From Azospirillum oleiclasticum (GTDB taxonomy: Bacteria > Pseudomonadota > Alphaproteobacteria > Azospirillales > Azospirillaceae): a stretch of DNA of 64,000 bases. A program made the translations under genes and the position numbers. The stretch spans positions 124,001-188,000 of the forward strand of contig NZ_JABFFR010000023.1 of assembly GCF_013423485.1 (NCBI RefSeq). Reading direction: 5' to 3'. Below, piece by piece: positions 1 through 7,705 of the stretch (the first letter of the stretch is position 1; each line of letters starts with the position of its first letter). The notes beneath the pieces were generated by a model that saw nothing but the letters and a program-made list of their open reading frames with translations, made no database searches and was not told the origin of the DNA.

Positions 1-863
1 AGGATCGCAACATCGCCATGGTGTTCCAGAACTACGCGCTCTACCCGCACATGAGCGTGTACGACAACATGGCCTACGGGCTGAAAATCCAGGGTCTGCC
101 CAAGGCCGAGATCAAGGCGCGGGTGGACAAGGCCGCGGCCATCCTGGAACTCGGTTCCTACCTGGAACGGCGTCCCTCCCAGCTTTCCGGCGGGCAGCGG
201 CAGCGCGTCGCCATGGGCCGCGCCATCGTGCGCGAGCCGGCGGTCTTCCTGTTCGACGAGCCGCTGTCCAACCTGGACGCCAAGCTGCGCACCCAGATGC
301 GGGTGGAGATCAAGCGGCTCCAGGACCGGCTCGGCATCACCAGCCTCTACGTCACCCACGACCAGGTGGAGGCGATGACGCTGGCCCACCGCATCTTGGT
401 GATGAACGGCGGGGTGGCGGAGCAGGTGGGCACGCCGCTGGAGGTCTACCAGCGCCCTGCCAGCCTGTTCGTGGCCGGCTTCATCGGCTCGCCGCCCATG
501 AACATCCTGGACGGCGCGCTGTCGTCCTCGGGCACCGCGGTGGAACTGCACGGCGGGCACCGGCTCGACCTGCCGCGCGCCCTTCCCGGTGGGGCCGGGC
601 ACCCGGTCAAGCTCGGCATCCGACCGGAGCATCTGGGCCCGGCCTCGGACGGCGCCGGCCCCCGCCTTCGTCTGCGGGTGGAGCTGGTGGAGGCGCTCGG
701 CGCCGACACGGTGGTGCACGGACGTCTGGCGGAGGGCGACACGCTGCTGGTGCGCCAGCCGGGCCTGCCCTCCTGCACCACCGGCGACACGCTGGAGGTG
801 TCGGCCCCGGCCGACGCCATCCACCTGTTCGACGGGGAGACGGGGCGGCGGCTGGCGGAGTGA
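1..863 (+). CDS. ugpC: sugar/glycerol-phosphate ABC transporter ATP-binding protein (5' truncated)
   Basis: Cytoplasmic ATPase of a carbohydrate or glycerol-3-phosphate import ABC transporter (UgpC/MalK/MsmX class). The gene enters from the left edge in frame 3, so the N-terminus and Walker A are outside the window. Visible are the Q-loop (MVFQNYALYPH), the signature LSGGQRQR, Walker B with D-loop (FLFDEPLSNLDAKLR) and the H-loop (YVTHDQVEAM). A C-terminal MOBE/TOBE regulatory domain follows (RPEHLG region), as in the MalK group. Its permease and binding-protein partners should lie to the left. The exact substrate cannot be read from this part; the ugpC name rests on overall resemblance. Confidence 0.9.
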   Translation, partial: DRNIAMVFQNYALYPHMSVYDNMAYGLKIQGLPKAEIKARVDKAAAILELGSYLERRPSQLSGGQRQRVAMGRAIVREPAVFLFDEPLSNLDAKLRTQMRVEIKRLQDRLGITSLYVTHDQVEAMTLAHRILVMNGGVAEQVGTPLEVYQRPASLFVAGFIGSPPMNILDGALSSSGTAVELHGGHRLDLPRALPGGAGHPVKLGIRPEHLGPASDGAGPRLRLRVELVEALGADTVVHGRLAEGDTLLVRQPGLPSCTTGDTLEVSAPADAIHLFDGETGRRLAE

Positions 864-895
864 GGGGTTGATCGGGCGTCCGGAACCGCGATGAT

Positions 896-913
896 GCGGG
901 GAGCTTTCCCCGC
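896..913 (+). terminator. short perfect hairpin between ugpC and the DUF1329 gene
   Basis: A 7-bp perfect inverted repeat (gcgggga / tccccgc) with a 4-nt loop lies 32 bases after the ugpC stop. There is no following T-run, so it is a weak terminator candidate, or a structure in the leader of the next gene. Confidence 0.3.
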
Positions 914-927
914 ACCGGTCCCTTGTC

Positions 928-2262
928 ATGGTCGCATCCTTCCTCGCCCTCCGCCTTGCCGGCACGCTGGTCGCGCTTGGTTTGCTGACAGGGCCCGTCA
1001 CGGCGCAGGAGCCGCCGCCCGAGCTCACCCCCTTCGGCGCCATCCGGGCCGGGGACCAGAACCGCTTCATCCCCGAATGGACCGGCGGGCTGACGGCGCC
1101 GGTCAAGGGCTACGTCGATGGACAGCGCCACCCCGACCCCTTCTTCGAGGATCCCCGCTGGTTCACGGTGGGGCCGGCGGATCTCCAGCGTTACCGCGTG
1201 CGGCTGTCGGTCGGGCTGCAGGAGCTGCTGAAGCGCCATCCCAGCTTCGAGGTGCCGGTCTACGTCACCCGCCGCACCGCCGCCGCCCCCCAGCGGATCT
1301 ACGACGCCACGGCGGAGAACGCGAAGACCGCCCGGTTGGTGGAGAACGGGCTGGTGGTGCGCGACGCCCGCGTCGGCATCCCCTTCCCGCAGCCGAAATC
1401 GGGTGCCGAGGCGATGTGGAACCATCTGCTGCGCTGGCGCGGCGGCACGGTGACGGCGCTGGACGGGGTGGTGGTGCCGGACAGCTACGGCAATCTGGCG
1501 CTCAGCCGCTACCGGATGGAGTGGTTCCCCGCCTATTCCCTGGCCGCGGACGCGCCAGCCGCCCTCTACCTCAAGCGCAGCGGGCTGGAGCCGCAGCAGG
1601 TGGCGGGCGGGGTGCTGATCCTGCAGGACGCGCTCGACCCGATCCGCCGCCCGCGCGCCGCCTGGTTCCGCCCGCCCGGCGATACCAAGGTGCTGCGCGC
1701 GCCCGACTTCGCCTACGACACCCCCGATCCGACGACCGACGGCGTCCGCACCGCCGACATGCTGGACATGTTCAGCGGCATGCTCGACCGGTTCGACGTC
1801 ACGCTGGTCGGACGGCGGTCGATGTACGCCCCCTACAACGCCAACCGGCTGGAGGCGGGAAACCTGACGCCCGAGGATTTCCTGTGGGCCGCCCACCCCA
1901 ACCCGGCCTTCCTGCGCTACGAGCTGCACCGGCTGTGGGTGGTGGACGCGAAGCTGAAGCCCGGCTTCAGCCACCCCTTCCCCGAACGCACCTATTATCT
2001 GGACGAGGATTCCTGGCAGATCGTGATGGCCGAGCATTACGCGCCCGACGGCACGCTGGCCCGCTACGCCGAGGCGCACGGCATGACCTACAGCCAGGTG
2101 CCGGTCTTCGCCCCGACCATGGAGATCACCTACGACCTGTCCGGCAACCGCTACGTGATCAACGGGCTGGACAACGACGGGCCGCCGCCGGTGTTCGGCA
2201 AGCCGATGACCGCCGACGCCTTCGCCCCGGAAAGCCTGCGAACGACCACTCGGCGGCGCTGA
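928..2262 (+). CDS. DUF1329 domain envelope protein
   Basis: A 444-residue exported protein. Residues 1-26 form a signal peptide (hydrophobic LALRLAGTLVALGLLTG, cleavage likely after TAQ). The mature part starts with the DUF1329 hallmark LTPFGAIRAGDQN followed by IPEWTGGL. The family is about 450 residues, is often found with outer-membrane lipid or RND export functions, and has no established biochemistry. It keeps conserved segments such as RYRMEWFPAYS and the C-terminal YDLSGNRYVINGLDN. An in-frame stop just upstream fixes the start near 928, although no strong ribosome binding site is seen. It meets the next gene tail to tail with a 3-bp gap. Confidence 0.8.
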   Translation: MVASFLALRLAGTLVALGLLTGPVTAQEPPPELTPFGAIRAGDQNRFIPEWTGGLTAPVKGYVDGQRHPDPFFEDPRWFTVGPADLQRYRVRLSVGLQELLKRHPSFEVPVYVTRRTAAAPQRIYDATAENAKTARLVENGLVVRDARVGIPFPQPKSGAEAMWNHLLRWRGGTVTALDGVVVPDSYGNLALSRYRMEWFPAYSLAADAPAALYLKRSGLEPQQVAGGVLILQDALDPIRRPRAAWFRPPGDTKVLRAPDFAYDTPDPTTDGVRTADMLDMFSGMLDRFDVTLVGRRSMYAPYNANRLEAGNLTPEDFLWAAHPNPAFLRYELHRLWVVDAKLKPGFSHPFPERTYYLDEDSWQIVMAEHYAPDGTLARYAEAHGMTYSQVPVFAPTMEITYDLSGNRYVINGLDNDGPPPVFGKPMTADAFAPESLRTTTRRR

Positions 2263-2265
2263 CGG

Positions 2266-3354
2266 TCAGTCTCCGCGGGGATCCGCCCCGTTGAGCCGGT
2301 GCAGAAGCTCCACCAGCGACAGCACGAACAGCGGCGTCAGGATGGCGACCAGCCGGTCCGACCCGCGGTCGCCCGCCGACCCCACCGCGATCAGCAGGAT
2401 GGTGGTTGCGGACAGGGCGAGTGCGGCCAGGAACGCCGTGTCCTGACGCGGCAGACCCTGGCGCAGGGCCGCTGCGGCCGCCGCCGCCCACAGAAGGAAG
2501 ACGTTCAGCTTGAAGAACACCCCCTGGACGAACTCGAATTCGATCAGGCGCCGCCAGTTCAGCAGCAGGTAGCGGGCCCAGAAGATCGGGCTGATCTGCC
2601 GCTGGTCGACCTCCCACAGCGGCAGCACCACCCCGCGCAGCAGCCAGTAGGTGAACAGCGACAGCAGCGAGGTGCCGAGCAGCGCCAGCAGGTAGCGGCG
2701 GCGGTCGGCACCGACCTCGGTCCAGCCGGCCAGCAGCTCCGCCGTGGCGATAATGGCGATCACCAGCGGCAGCAGCTCGCGCTCGAAGATCGCCAGCATC
2801 AGCAGCGGCAAGGCTACCCAGCGCCAGCGGTCGTCGCGGCGGGAGAGGACGACGATCTCCAGCAGCAGAAACCAGCTCCACCCCTCCGTCAGCGGCGCCA
2901 GCGTGTAGAACAGCGTCGTCCCGGCCAGCAGCAGCAGCCCGACGGCCAGCAGCCCGTAAGGCGACAGCAGCCGCGCCCGCTCCCCGTCGAGGCGCGCCGC
3001 GGCCATGTACAGAAGCCCGCCGGTGCCGACCATGCCCAGGAAGCTGCCGAACATCAGCGCGAAGAACACGTCCTTGGAATAGGTGGCGCCGCCCTGCGTG
3101 GCGTGCTGCTCGAACCAGATGTCGTTGGGGTAGATCAGCCCCAGCTCAAGGATTGCCCGCGCGATCAGCGTCGGGATCTGCCGCATCGCGAAGGGTGCGC
3201 GCACAGCGTCGAAATCCAGCGGGTTCAGCACCATGGCGTGGTAGCTGCGGAAATCGTTCATGCCGGTCCACGGCACCGCATACTTGTGCGCGTAGAACAG
3301 CATGGGGTAGGCGAGGAGCGCCGTCAGCAGGGCGCCGATCAGGAAGCGTCGCAT
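2266..3354 (-). CDS. polytopic membrane protein of unknown function
   Basis: A 362-residue integral membrane protein with an N-terminal hydrophobic segment (FLIGALLTALLAYPMLFYA) and roughly nine further hydrophobic stretches. A first extracytoplasmic loop has charged and aromatic residues (WTGMNDFRSYHAMVLNP), which recalls GT-C type polyprenyl-linked glycosyltransferases. No diagnostic motif is certain, so the function is left open. The gene is on the minus strand, downstream of the small Cys-rich gene and fur, and could be transcribed with them (46-bp gap). Confidence 0.7.
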   Translation of the reverse strand: MRRFLIGALLTALLAYPMLFYAHKYAVPWTGMNDFRSYHAMVLNPLDFDAVRAPFAMRQIPTLIARAILELGLIYPNDIWFEQHATQGGATYSKDVFFALMFGSFLGMVGTGGLLYMAAARLDGERARLLSPYGLLAVGLLLLAGTTLFYTLAPLTEGWSWFLLLEIVVLSRRDDRWRWVALPLLMLAIFERELLPLVIAIIATAELLAGWTEVGADRRRYLLALLGTSLLSLFTYWLLRGVVLPLWEVDQRQISPIFWARYLLLNWRRLIEFEFVQGVFFKLNVFLLWAAAAAAALRQGLPRQDTAFLAALALSATTILLIAVGSAGDRGSDRLVAILTPLFVLSLVELLHRLNGADPRGD

Positions 3355-3400
3355 GGCAGCAAGCTACCACCCGCGGGCGAGCCGGCGCGACCCTTCGCAG

Positions 3401-3592
3401 TCAGTGCCGGACCGCCCCCGCCACCCAATGGCTCACGATCGTCTCCGCCGCCAGCGGGTTGCACCCGGGGTTGTGGAAGCGGTAGACGGTGACGGCCGCC
3501 TGGAGCGCGTAGCATTCGGGCTGGCCGCAGTCGCACAGGCCCGAATAGCAGCGCGTCACCGCCTCGCGGCAACGGAGGTGCTGGTCGTCCAT
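3401..3592 (-). CDS. small cysteine-rich protein translationally coupled to fur
   Basis: A 63-residue protein with six cysteines (Cys7, 14, 19, 21, 26 and 43) in a pattern that includes CYSGLCDCGQPEC. It has no signal peptide or membrane segment. Its ATG overlaps the fur TGA (ATGA), which means translational coupling with the metal-responsive regulator. The Cys clustering suggests metal or Fe-S binding, but this is inference; I do not recognise the family. The tight coupling is the best evidence that it is a real gene. Confidence 0.65.
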   Translation of the reverse strand: MDDQHLRCREAVTRCYSGLCDCGQPECYALQAAVTVYRFHNPGCNPLAAETIVSHWVAGAVRH

Positions 3593-4011
3593 CAGGGGGT
3601 CTCCTTCTCAGCCAGAGGAATGCCGTAGATTTCCAGCCGGTGGCCCACGATCCGGTAGCCGAGCTCGCGGGCGATCCGCTCCTTGAGCGCTTCCAGTTCG
3701 GGGCTCGCGAACTCGATCACCACGCCGGTGCGGGTGTCGATCAGGTGATGATGATGGTGATTCGACGCCTCCTCGTAGCGGGCGCGGCCGTCGCCGAAAT
3801 CCAGCTTCTTGATGACCTCGGCGTCCTCCAGCAGGCGCATCGTCCGATAGACGGTGGCGAGTGAGATTCGTGGGTCGAGGAGGTTGGCGCGGCGGTGCAC
3901 CTCCTCCACGTCCGGGTGGTCCTCGGACTCCGACAGGACGCGCGAGATGACGCGGCGCTGGTCGGTCATCTTCAGCCCCTTCTCGAGGCACACTCTCTCC
4001 AGACGTGACAT
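3592..4011 (-). CDS. fur: Fur family metal-responsive transcriptional regulator
   Basis: A 139-residue repressor of the Fur/Mur family. The winged-helix part is in the first 85 residues (DQRRVISRVL, DPRISLATVYRTMRLL), followed by the dimerisation and metal-binding part with the His cluster SNHHHHHLIDTRTG. Alphaproteobacterial Fur proteins of this form sense iron or manganese. The start at the second of two adjacent ATGs gives the usual N-terminus MSRLERVCLEKGLKMT; the frame stays open 22 codons further upstream, but that extension is atypical. It is divergent from sodC (212-bp spacer), consistent with a metal and oxidative-stress neighbourhood. No certain Fur box was found in the spacer. Confidence 0.92.
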   Translation of the reverse strand: MSRLERVCLEKGLKMTDQRRVISRVLSESEDHPDVEEVHRRANLLDPRISLATVYRTMRLLEDAEVIKKLDFGDGRARYEEASNHHHHHLIDTRTGVVIEFASPELEALKERIARELGYRIVGHRLEIYGIPLAEKETP

Positions 4012-4223
4012 CATCGGGGGCCGCATCCATCGCAATCGCGAACCATTCGCAGAATACAACACCAAACCGGGTTGCACCGCAACATGGACGCGGCGAATAG
4101 CCGCACTTTTCCTGTGGGTAGCGAAACCACCGGGCCATTCCGCGGTTGAGGCAGGGACGCCGCCGGCCGCGGGCTTGGCGGCGTCGGGGAATCGACACCG
4201 GAAAACAAGGACGGAAGACGACC

Positions 4224-4757
4224 ATGACCCTCTCGCGCATCGCCCTCGCCGCGACCCTCGGCTTGTGGGTGGCCGGGCCGGTGCTGGCCCAGCAGGGCTC
4301 GCAGTCCGCCACCAGCGCCCCCACCCGCGCCGCCACGATGATGGACCCGGCCGGCAAGCAGGTGGGATCGGTGACCATCGCCCAGTATCCGGCCGGCGTC
4401 TTCATCCGCGGTGAGCTTCAGGGCCTGCCGCCGGGCTGGCACGGCTTCCACATCCACGAGAAGGGCGCCTGCACCCCCGCCTTCGACGCGGCGGGTGGCC
4501 ACTTCAACCCCGGAAAAGCCAAGCACGGCCTCAACCAGGCGTCCACGCACGCGGGCGATCTGCCCAACATCCATGTGCACGCCGACGGCACCGCCCGCTT
4601 CGAATTTGTCACCCAGCTCGTCTCGATCGGCGGCGGTGCGACGGATCTGATGGACCAGGACGGCTCCGCCTTCATGGTCCATGACGGGCCCGACGATTAC
4701 GTGACCGATCCCTCCGGCCACTCCGGCGGGCGGATCGCCTGCGGCGTGATCAAGTAG
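4224..4757 (+). CDS. sodC: Cu/Zn superoxide dismutase, periplasmic
   Basis: A 177-residue bacterial Cu/Zn superoxide dismutase that disproportionates superoxide in the periplasm. Residues 1-22 are a signal peptide ending in VLAQQ. Metal ligands are visible in WHGFHIHEKGAC (copper His pair), GGHFNP, HAGDLPNIHVHADG (bridging and zinc ligands) and the C-terminal SGHSGGRIACGVI with the second disulfide cysteine. A GGA-rich stretch precedes the chosen ATG; the frame is open further upstream without a better start. It converges on the kinase gene with only 5 bp between stops, so no separate terminator fits there. Confidence 0.95.
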   Translation: MTLSRIALAATLGLWVAGPVLAQQGSQSATSAPTRAATMMDPAGKQVGSVTIAQYPAGVFIRGELQGLPPGWHGFHIHEKGACTPAFDAAGGHFNPGKAKHGLNQASTHAGDLPNIHVHADGTARFEFVTQLVSIGGGATDLMDQDGSAFMVHDGPDDYVTDPSGHSGGRIACGVIK

Positions 4758-4762
4758 GACGG

Positions 4763-7705
4763 TCAGAACGTCGCGGCGAAGCGCTGCACCGCGGCGAAGG
4801 CCTCCTCCACGTCGCGGGCCAGCGCCGCCACCGTGGGCCAGTCGCCGCCGGCCGCCTGCTCCAGTGCGAAGGCGGCCGACCCCAGCAACTTGGCGCCCGC
4901 GGTGCGGGCGGAGCCCTTGATGTTGTGGGCGCAGCTCTTGACAGTCGCGGCATCCTGCGCCGCGAGTGCCGCGCGCAAGGCGTCCATGATGGCACCGGTG
5001 ACCTCGACGAAGTCGGCGAGCATCTCGCGGATCAGGTCCTGGTCGCCGCCGCACAGCTCCGTCAGCGACCGCAGCTCGATGGCCGGTGCCGTGCCGGTGG
5101 GGGTGTCGTCGGGAGCGTCGCCCGGCGTGTCGCCGGCCGCGGGCGCTGCGGTCGCGGCCCCGTCGGCGGGCGGCGGCTCCTCGGCAGCGGGCGCGCCGCC
5201 CGGCGGCGCGGCGACCCAGCGTTCGAGGGCGGCCGACAGGCGGGTCATGTCGATCGGCTTCGCCACGCAGTCGTCCATCCCGGCGGAGGCGAACTTGTCC
5301 GCCTCCCCCTGGAAGGCGTTGGCGGTGATGGCGATGATCGGCAGGCGGCGGCTGCCGCCGCGCTCCATCTCGCGCACGCGCCGGGCCAGCTCGAAACCGT
5401 CCATCTCCGGCATGTGGACGTCGGTCAGCAGCGCTGCGTACTGGCGCCGGCGCAGCGCCTCCAGCGCCTCCACCCCGTTGACGGTCATCTCGGCGGCGTA
5501 GCCCAGCGACTGCAACTGCATCATGATGACCTTGCGGTTGATCGGGTTGTCCTCCGCCACCAGGATCAGCCGTCCCTCGCTCAGCGCCTCGTGCACGGTC
5601 GGCGCCTTGGGCGCGGGCAGGCGCGGCGGCGGCGCCACCGGCTCCACGTCCGGGCTGGCGCGTCCCGCCCCCACCGCGACCGCCCGCAGCAGCGTGTGGC
5701 GCCGCACCGGGCGGGACAGGGTCAGGATGCCGTCGCCGAGCGTCCGCGAGTCGCCGTCGGCCATCGCCGCGCACAGCAGCACCGCCGGGGTCCGTCCCTC
5801 GCCGGAACGGCGCCCCAGCAGCTCCGGCGCGCGCGCCACCGCGGCCGGGTGCAGGTCGGCGCAGATCACCACCACGTCGATCGACCGCGCCTCGGTGCGG
5901 GCGGCCAGGCTCTGTTCCGCCACGTCGCGCTCGTCCGCCGCCGGTATCACGCGCGCGCCGGCGCCCCGCAGGTATCGGCCGAGGAACTCGCGCTCCAGCG
6001 GGTTGGGAAGGGCGGCCAGCACGGTCAGGCCGGACAGGTCCGGCTCCGTCGGCAGCGGCTTGCCCTGGTTGTCCTGCGCCGGCAGCGGTGAGATGCCCAG
6101 CGGCAGCGAGATCCAGAAGGTGGAGCCGGACCCCACCGTGCTCTCCATCCCCACCTCGCCGCCCATCAGCGTGGCCAGCCGGCGGCAGATGGACAGGCCC
6201 AGCCCGGTGCCGCCGAAGCGGCGGGTGGTCGAGCTTTCCGCCTGGGTGAAGGGGTGGAACAGCTTGGCGCGCGCCTGTTCCGACACACCGATGCCGGTGT
6301 CGATGACGGAGATGCGCACCCGCCGCCAGCCGGCCCCCCTTTCCATGGCGTCGGCGCGGATCACCACATGGCCGGCCTGGGTGAACTTGATGGCGTTGCC
6401 GCCGAGATTGAAGAGGATCTGGCGGATGCGCACGGGGTCGCCGAACACGGCGGGCGGCACCTCCGGATCGATGAAGGTGAACAGCTTCAGCCCCTTGCGC
6501 CGGGCGGCGGGGGCGAAAGTGTCGGCCACCCCCTCCACCAGCGCGCCGACCGACACCGGCACCTGCTCCAGATCCATCTTGCCGGCCTCGATCTTCGAGA
6601 AGTCGAGGATGTCGTCGATGATCCGCAGCAGCGCGGTGGCGGATTCGCGGATGGTCGCCACCGTGTCCGCCTGGTGGGCGTCCAGCGTGGTGCGTTCCAG
6701 CAGCTCCACCATGCCCATCACGCCGTTCATCGGCGTGCGGATCTCGTGGCTCATGGTGGCGAGGAAGACGGACTTGGCGGCGGTGGCCTGCTCCGCCTCC
6801 TCCTTGGCGATCTCCATCTGGCGCTCGGCCAGCTTGCGCCGGGTGATGTCGTAGTACCAGGCGAGATAGACCGGCCGGCCCTCCAGCACCGTGGGATCGC
6901 CGGACACCAGCGCCCAGAAGGTGGAGCCGTCGGCCCGGCGCAGGCGGGCCTCGACGTCGCGGATCTGACGGTGGTTCAGGATCCAGTGGATCAGGCGCAT
7001 GTGGTCGTCGGCGACCGAGAACAGGTCGCGGGCGTCGATGCCGATGATCTGCGGGTCGCCCACCCCCAGCATATGGCCGAGCCGGCGGTTGGCGAAGACG
7101 ATGGTCCCGTTCTCGTCGAAGGCGCTGACGCCGATCGGACTCGATTCGAGGATCGAGCGCATCTGCTCGCGGCTTTCCGACAGCTCCGCGGTGCGCTCCA
7201 TCACCTTGGTCTCGATGGACTTGATGTAGTCGAAGGAGCGCAGCGCCGAGATGATGGCGGTGAACAGCCCCTCCGCCGACAGCTCGGCCTTCGATTTGTA
7301 GTCGTTGATGTCGTAGTCGATGATGATGTCGCGCTGCGGCGCCTGTCCCGGCTGGCCGGTGCGCAGCACGATGCGGACGTCGTGGTTGCCGAGATCGTCG
7401 CGGATCCAGCGGACCAGGTCGAGACCGGCGTGATCGTCCTCCATCACCACGTCGAGCAGGACGACGGCGATGTCGCCGCGCGCCCGCAGCACCGCCCGCG
7501 CCTCCGCCGCCGAATGGGCGCCCAGCAGATGCAGCGGCCGGCCCAGGAAGACGGTGCCGGCCAGGATCAGGCTGGTCATGGAATGGACGTCGGCCTCGTC
7601 GTCCACGACCAGCACCGGCCACGGGTTGAGGTCGGAGGACTCCGCCTCGCCCTCGTCGGCGAACAGGATGTCGTCGTCCTCGTCCGCGGGCGCGCCCATG
7701 CTCAT
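4763..7705 (-). CDS. hybrid sensor histidine kinase with N-terminal receiver, PAS, receiver and Hpt domains
   Basis: A 980-residue soluble phosphorelay protein with no membrane segment. Order: an N-terminal receiver (VLVVDDEADV, Asp85) with the trailing DYDINDYKSKAELSAEGLF segment typical of the DUF3369-linked receivers; a coiled linker; PAS (about 185-290); HisKA with His320 in ATMSHEIRTPMNGV; HATPase (N-box NLGGNAIKFT, GGTGLGLSI); a degenerate receiver-like region (560-680); a full receiver (LILVAEDNPINRK, Asp762 in LLTDVHMPEMDG); a Pro/Ala linker; and a C-terminal Hpt with His927 (CAHNIKGSA). Its start overlaps the stop of the upstream kinase gene by 4 bp, so the two are co-translated and probably form one relay. 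The output partner may be the divergent REC-PP2C protein. Confidence 0.92.
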   Translation of the reverse strand: MSMGAPADEDDDILFADEGEAESSDLNPWPVLVVDDEADVHSMTSLILAGTVFLGRPLHLLGAHSAAEARAVLRARGDIAVVLLDVVMEDDHAGLDLVRWIRDDLGNHDVRIVLRTGQPGQAPQRDIIIDYDINDYKSKAELSAEGLFTAIISALRSFDYIKSIETKVMERTAELSESREQMRSILESSPIGVSAFDENGTIVFANRRLGHMLGVGDPQIIGIDARDLFSVADDHMRLIHWILNHRQIRDVEARLRRADGSTFWALVSGDPTVLEGRPVYLAWYYDITRRKLAERQMEIAKEEAEQATAAKSVFLATMSHEIRTPMNGVMGMVELLERTTLDAHQADTVATIRESATALLRIIDDILDFSKIEAGKMDLEQVPVSVGALVEGVADTFAPAARRKGLKLFTFIDPEVPPAVFGDPVRIRQILFNLGGNAIKFTQAGHVVIRADAMERGAGWRRVRISVIDTGIGVSEQARAKLFHPFTQAESSTTRRFGGTGLGLSICRRLATLMGGEVGMESTVGSGSTFWISLPLGISPLPAQDNQGKPLPTEPDLSGLTVLAALPNPLEREFLGRYLRGAGARVIPAADERDVAEQSLAARTEARSIDVVVICADLHPAAVARAPELLGRRSGEGRTPAVLLCAAMADGDSRTLGDGILTLSRPVRRHTLLRAVAVGAGRASPDVEPVAPPPRLPAPKAPTVHEALSEGRLILVAEDNPINRKVIMMQLQSLGYAAEMTVNGVEALEALRRRQYAALLTDVHMPEMDGFELARRVREMERGGSRRLPIIAITANAFQGEADKFASAGMDDCVAKPIDMTRLSAALERWVAAPPGGAPAAEEPPPADGAATAAPAAGDTPGDAPDDTPTGTAPAIELRSLTELCGGDQDLIREMLADFVEVTGAIMDALRAALAAQDAATVKSCAHNIKGSARTAGAKLLGSAAFALEQAAGGDWPTVAALARDVEEAFAAVQRFAATF

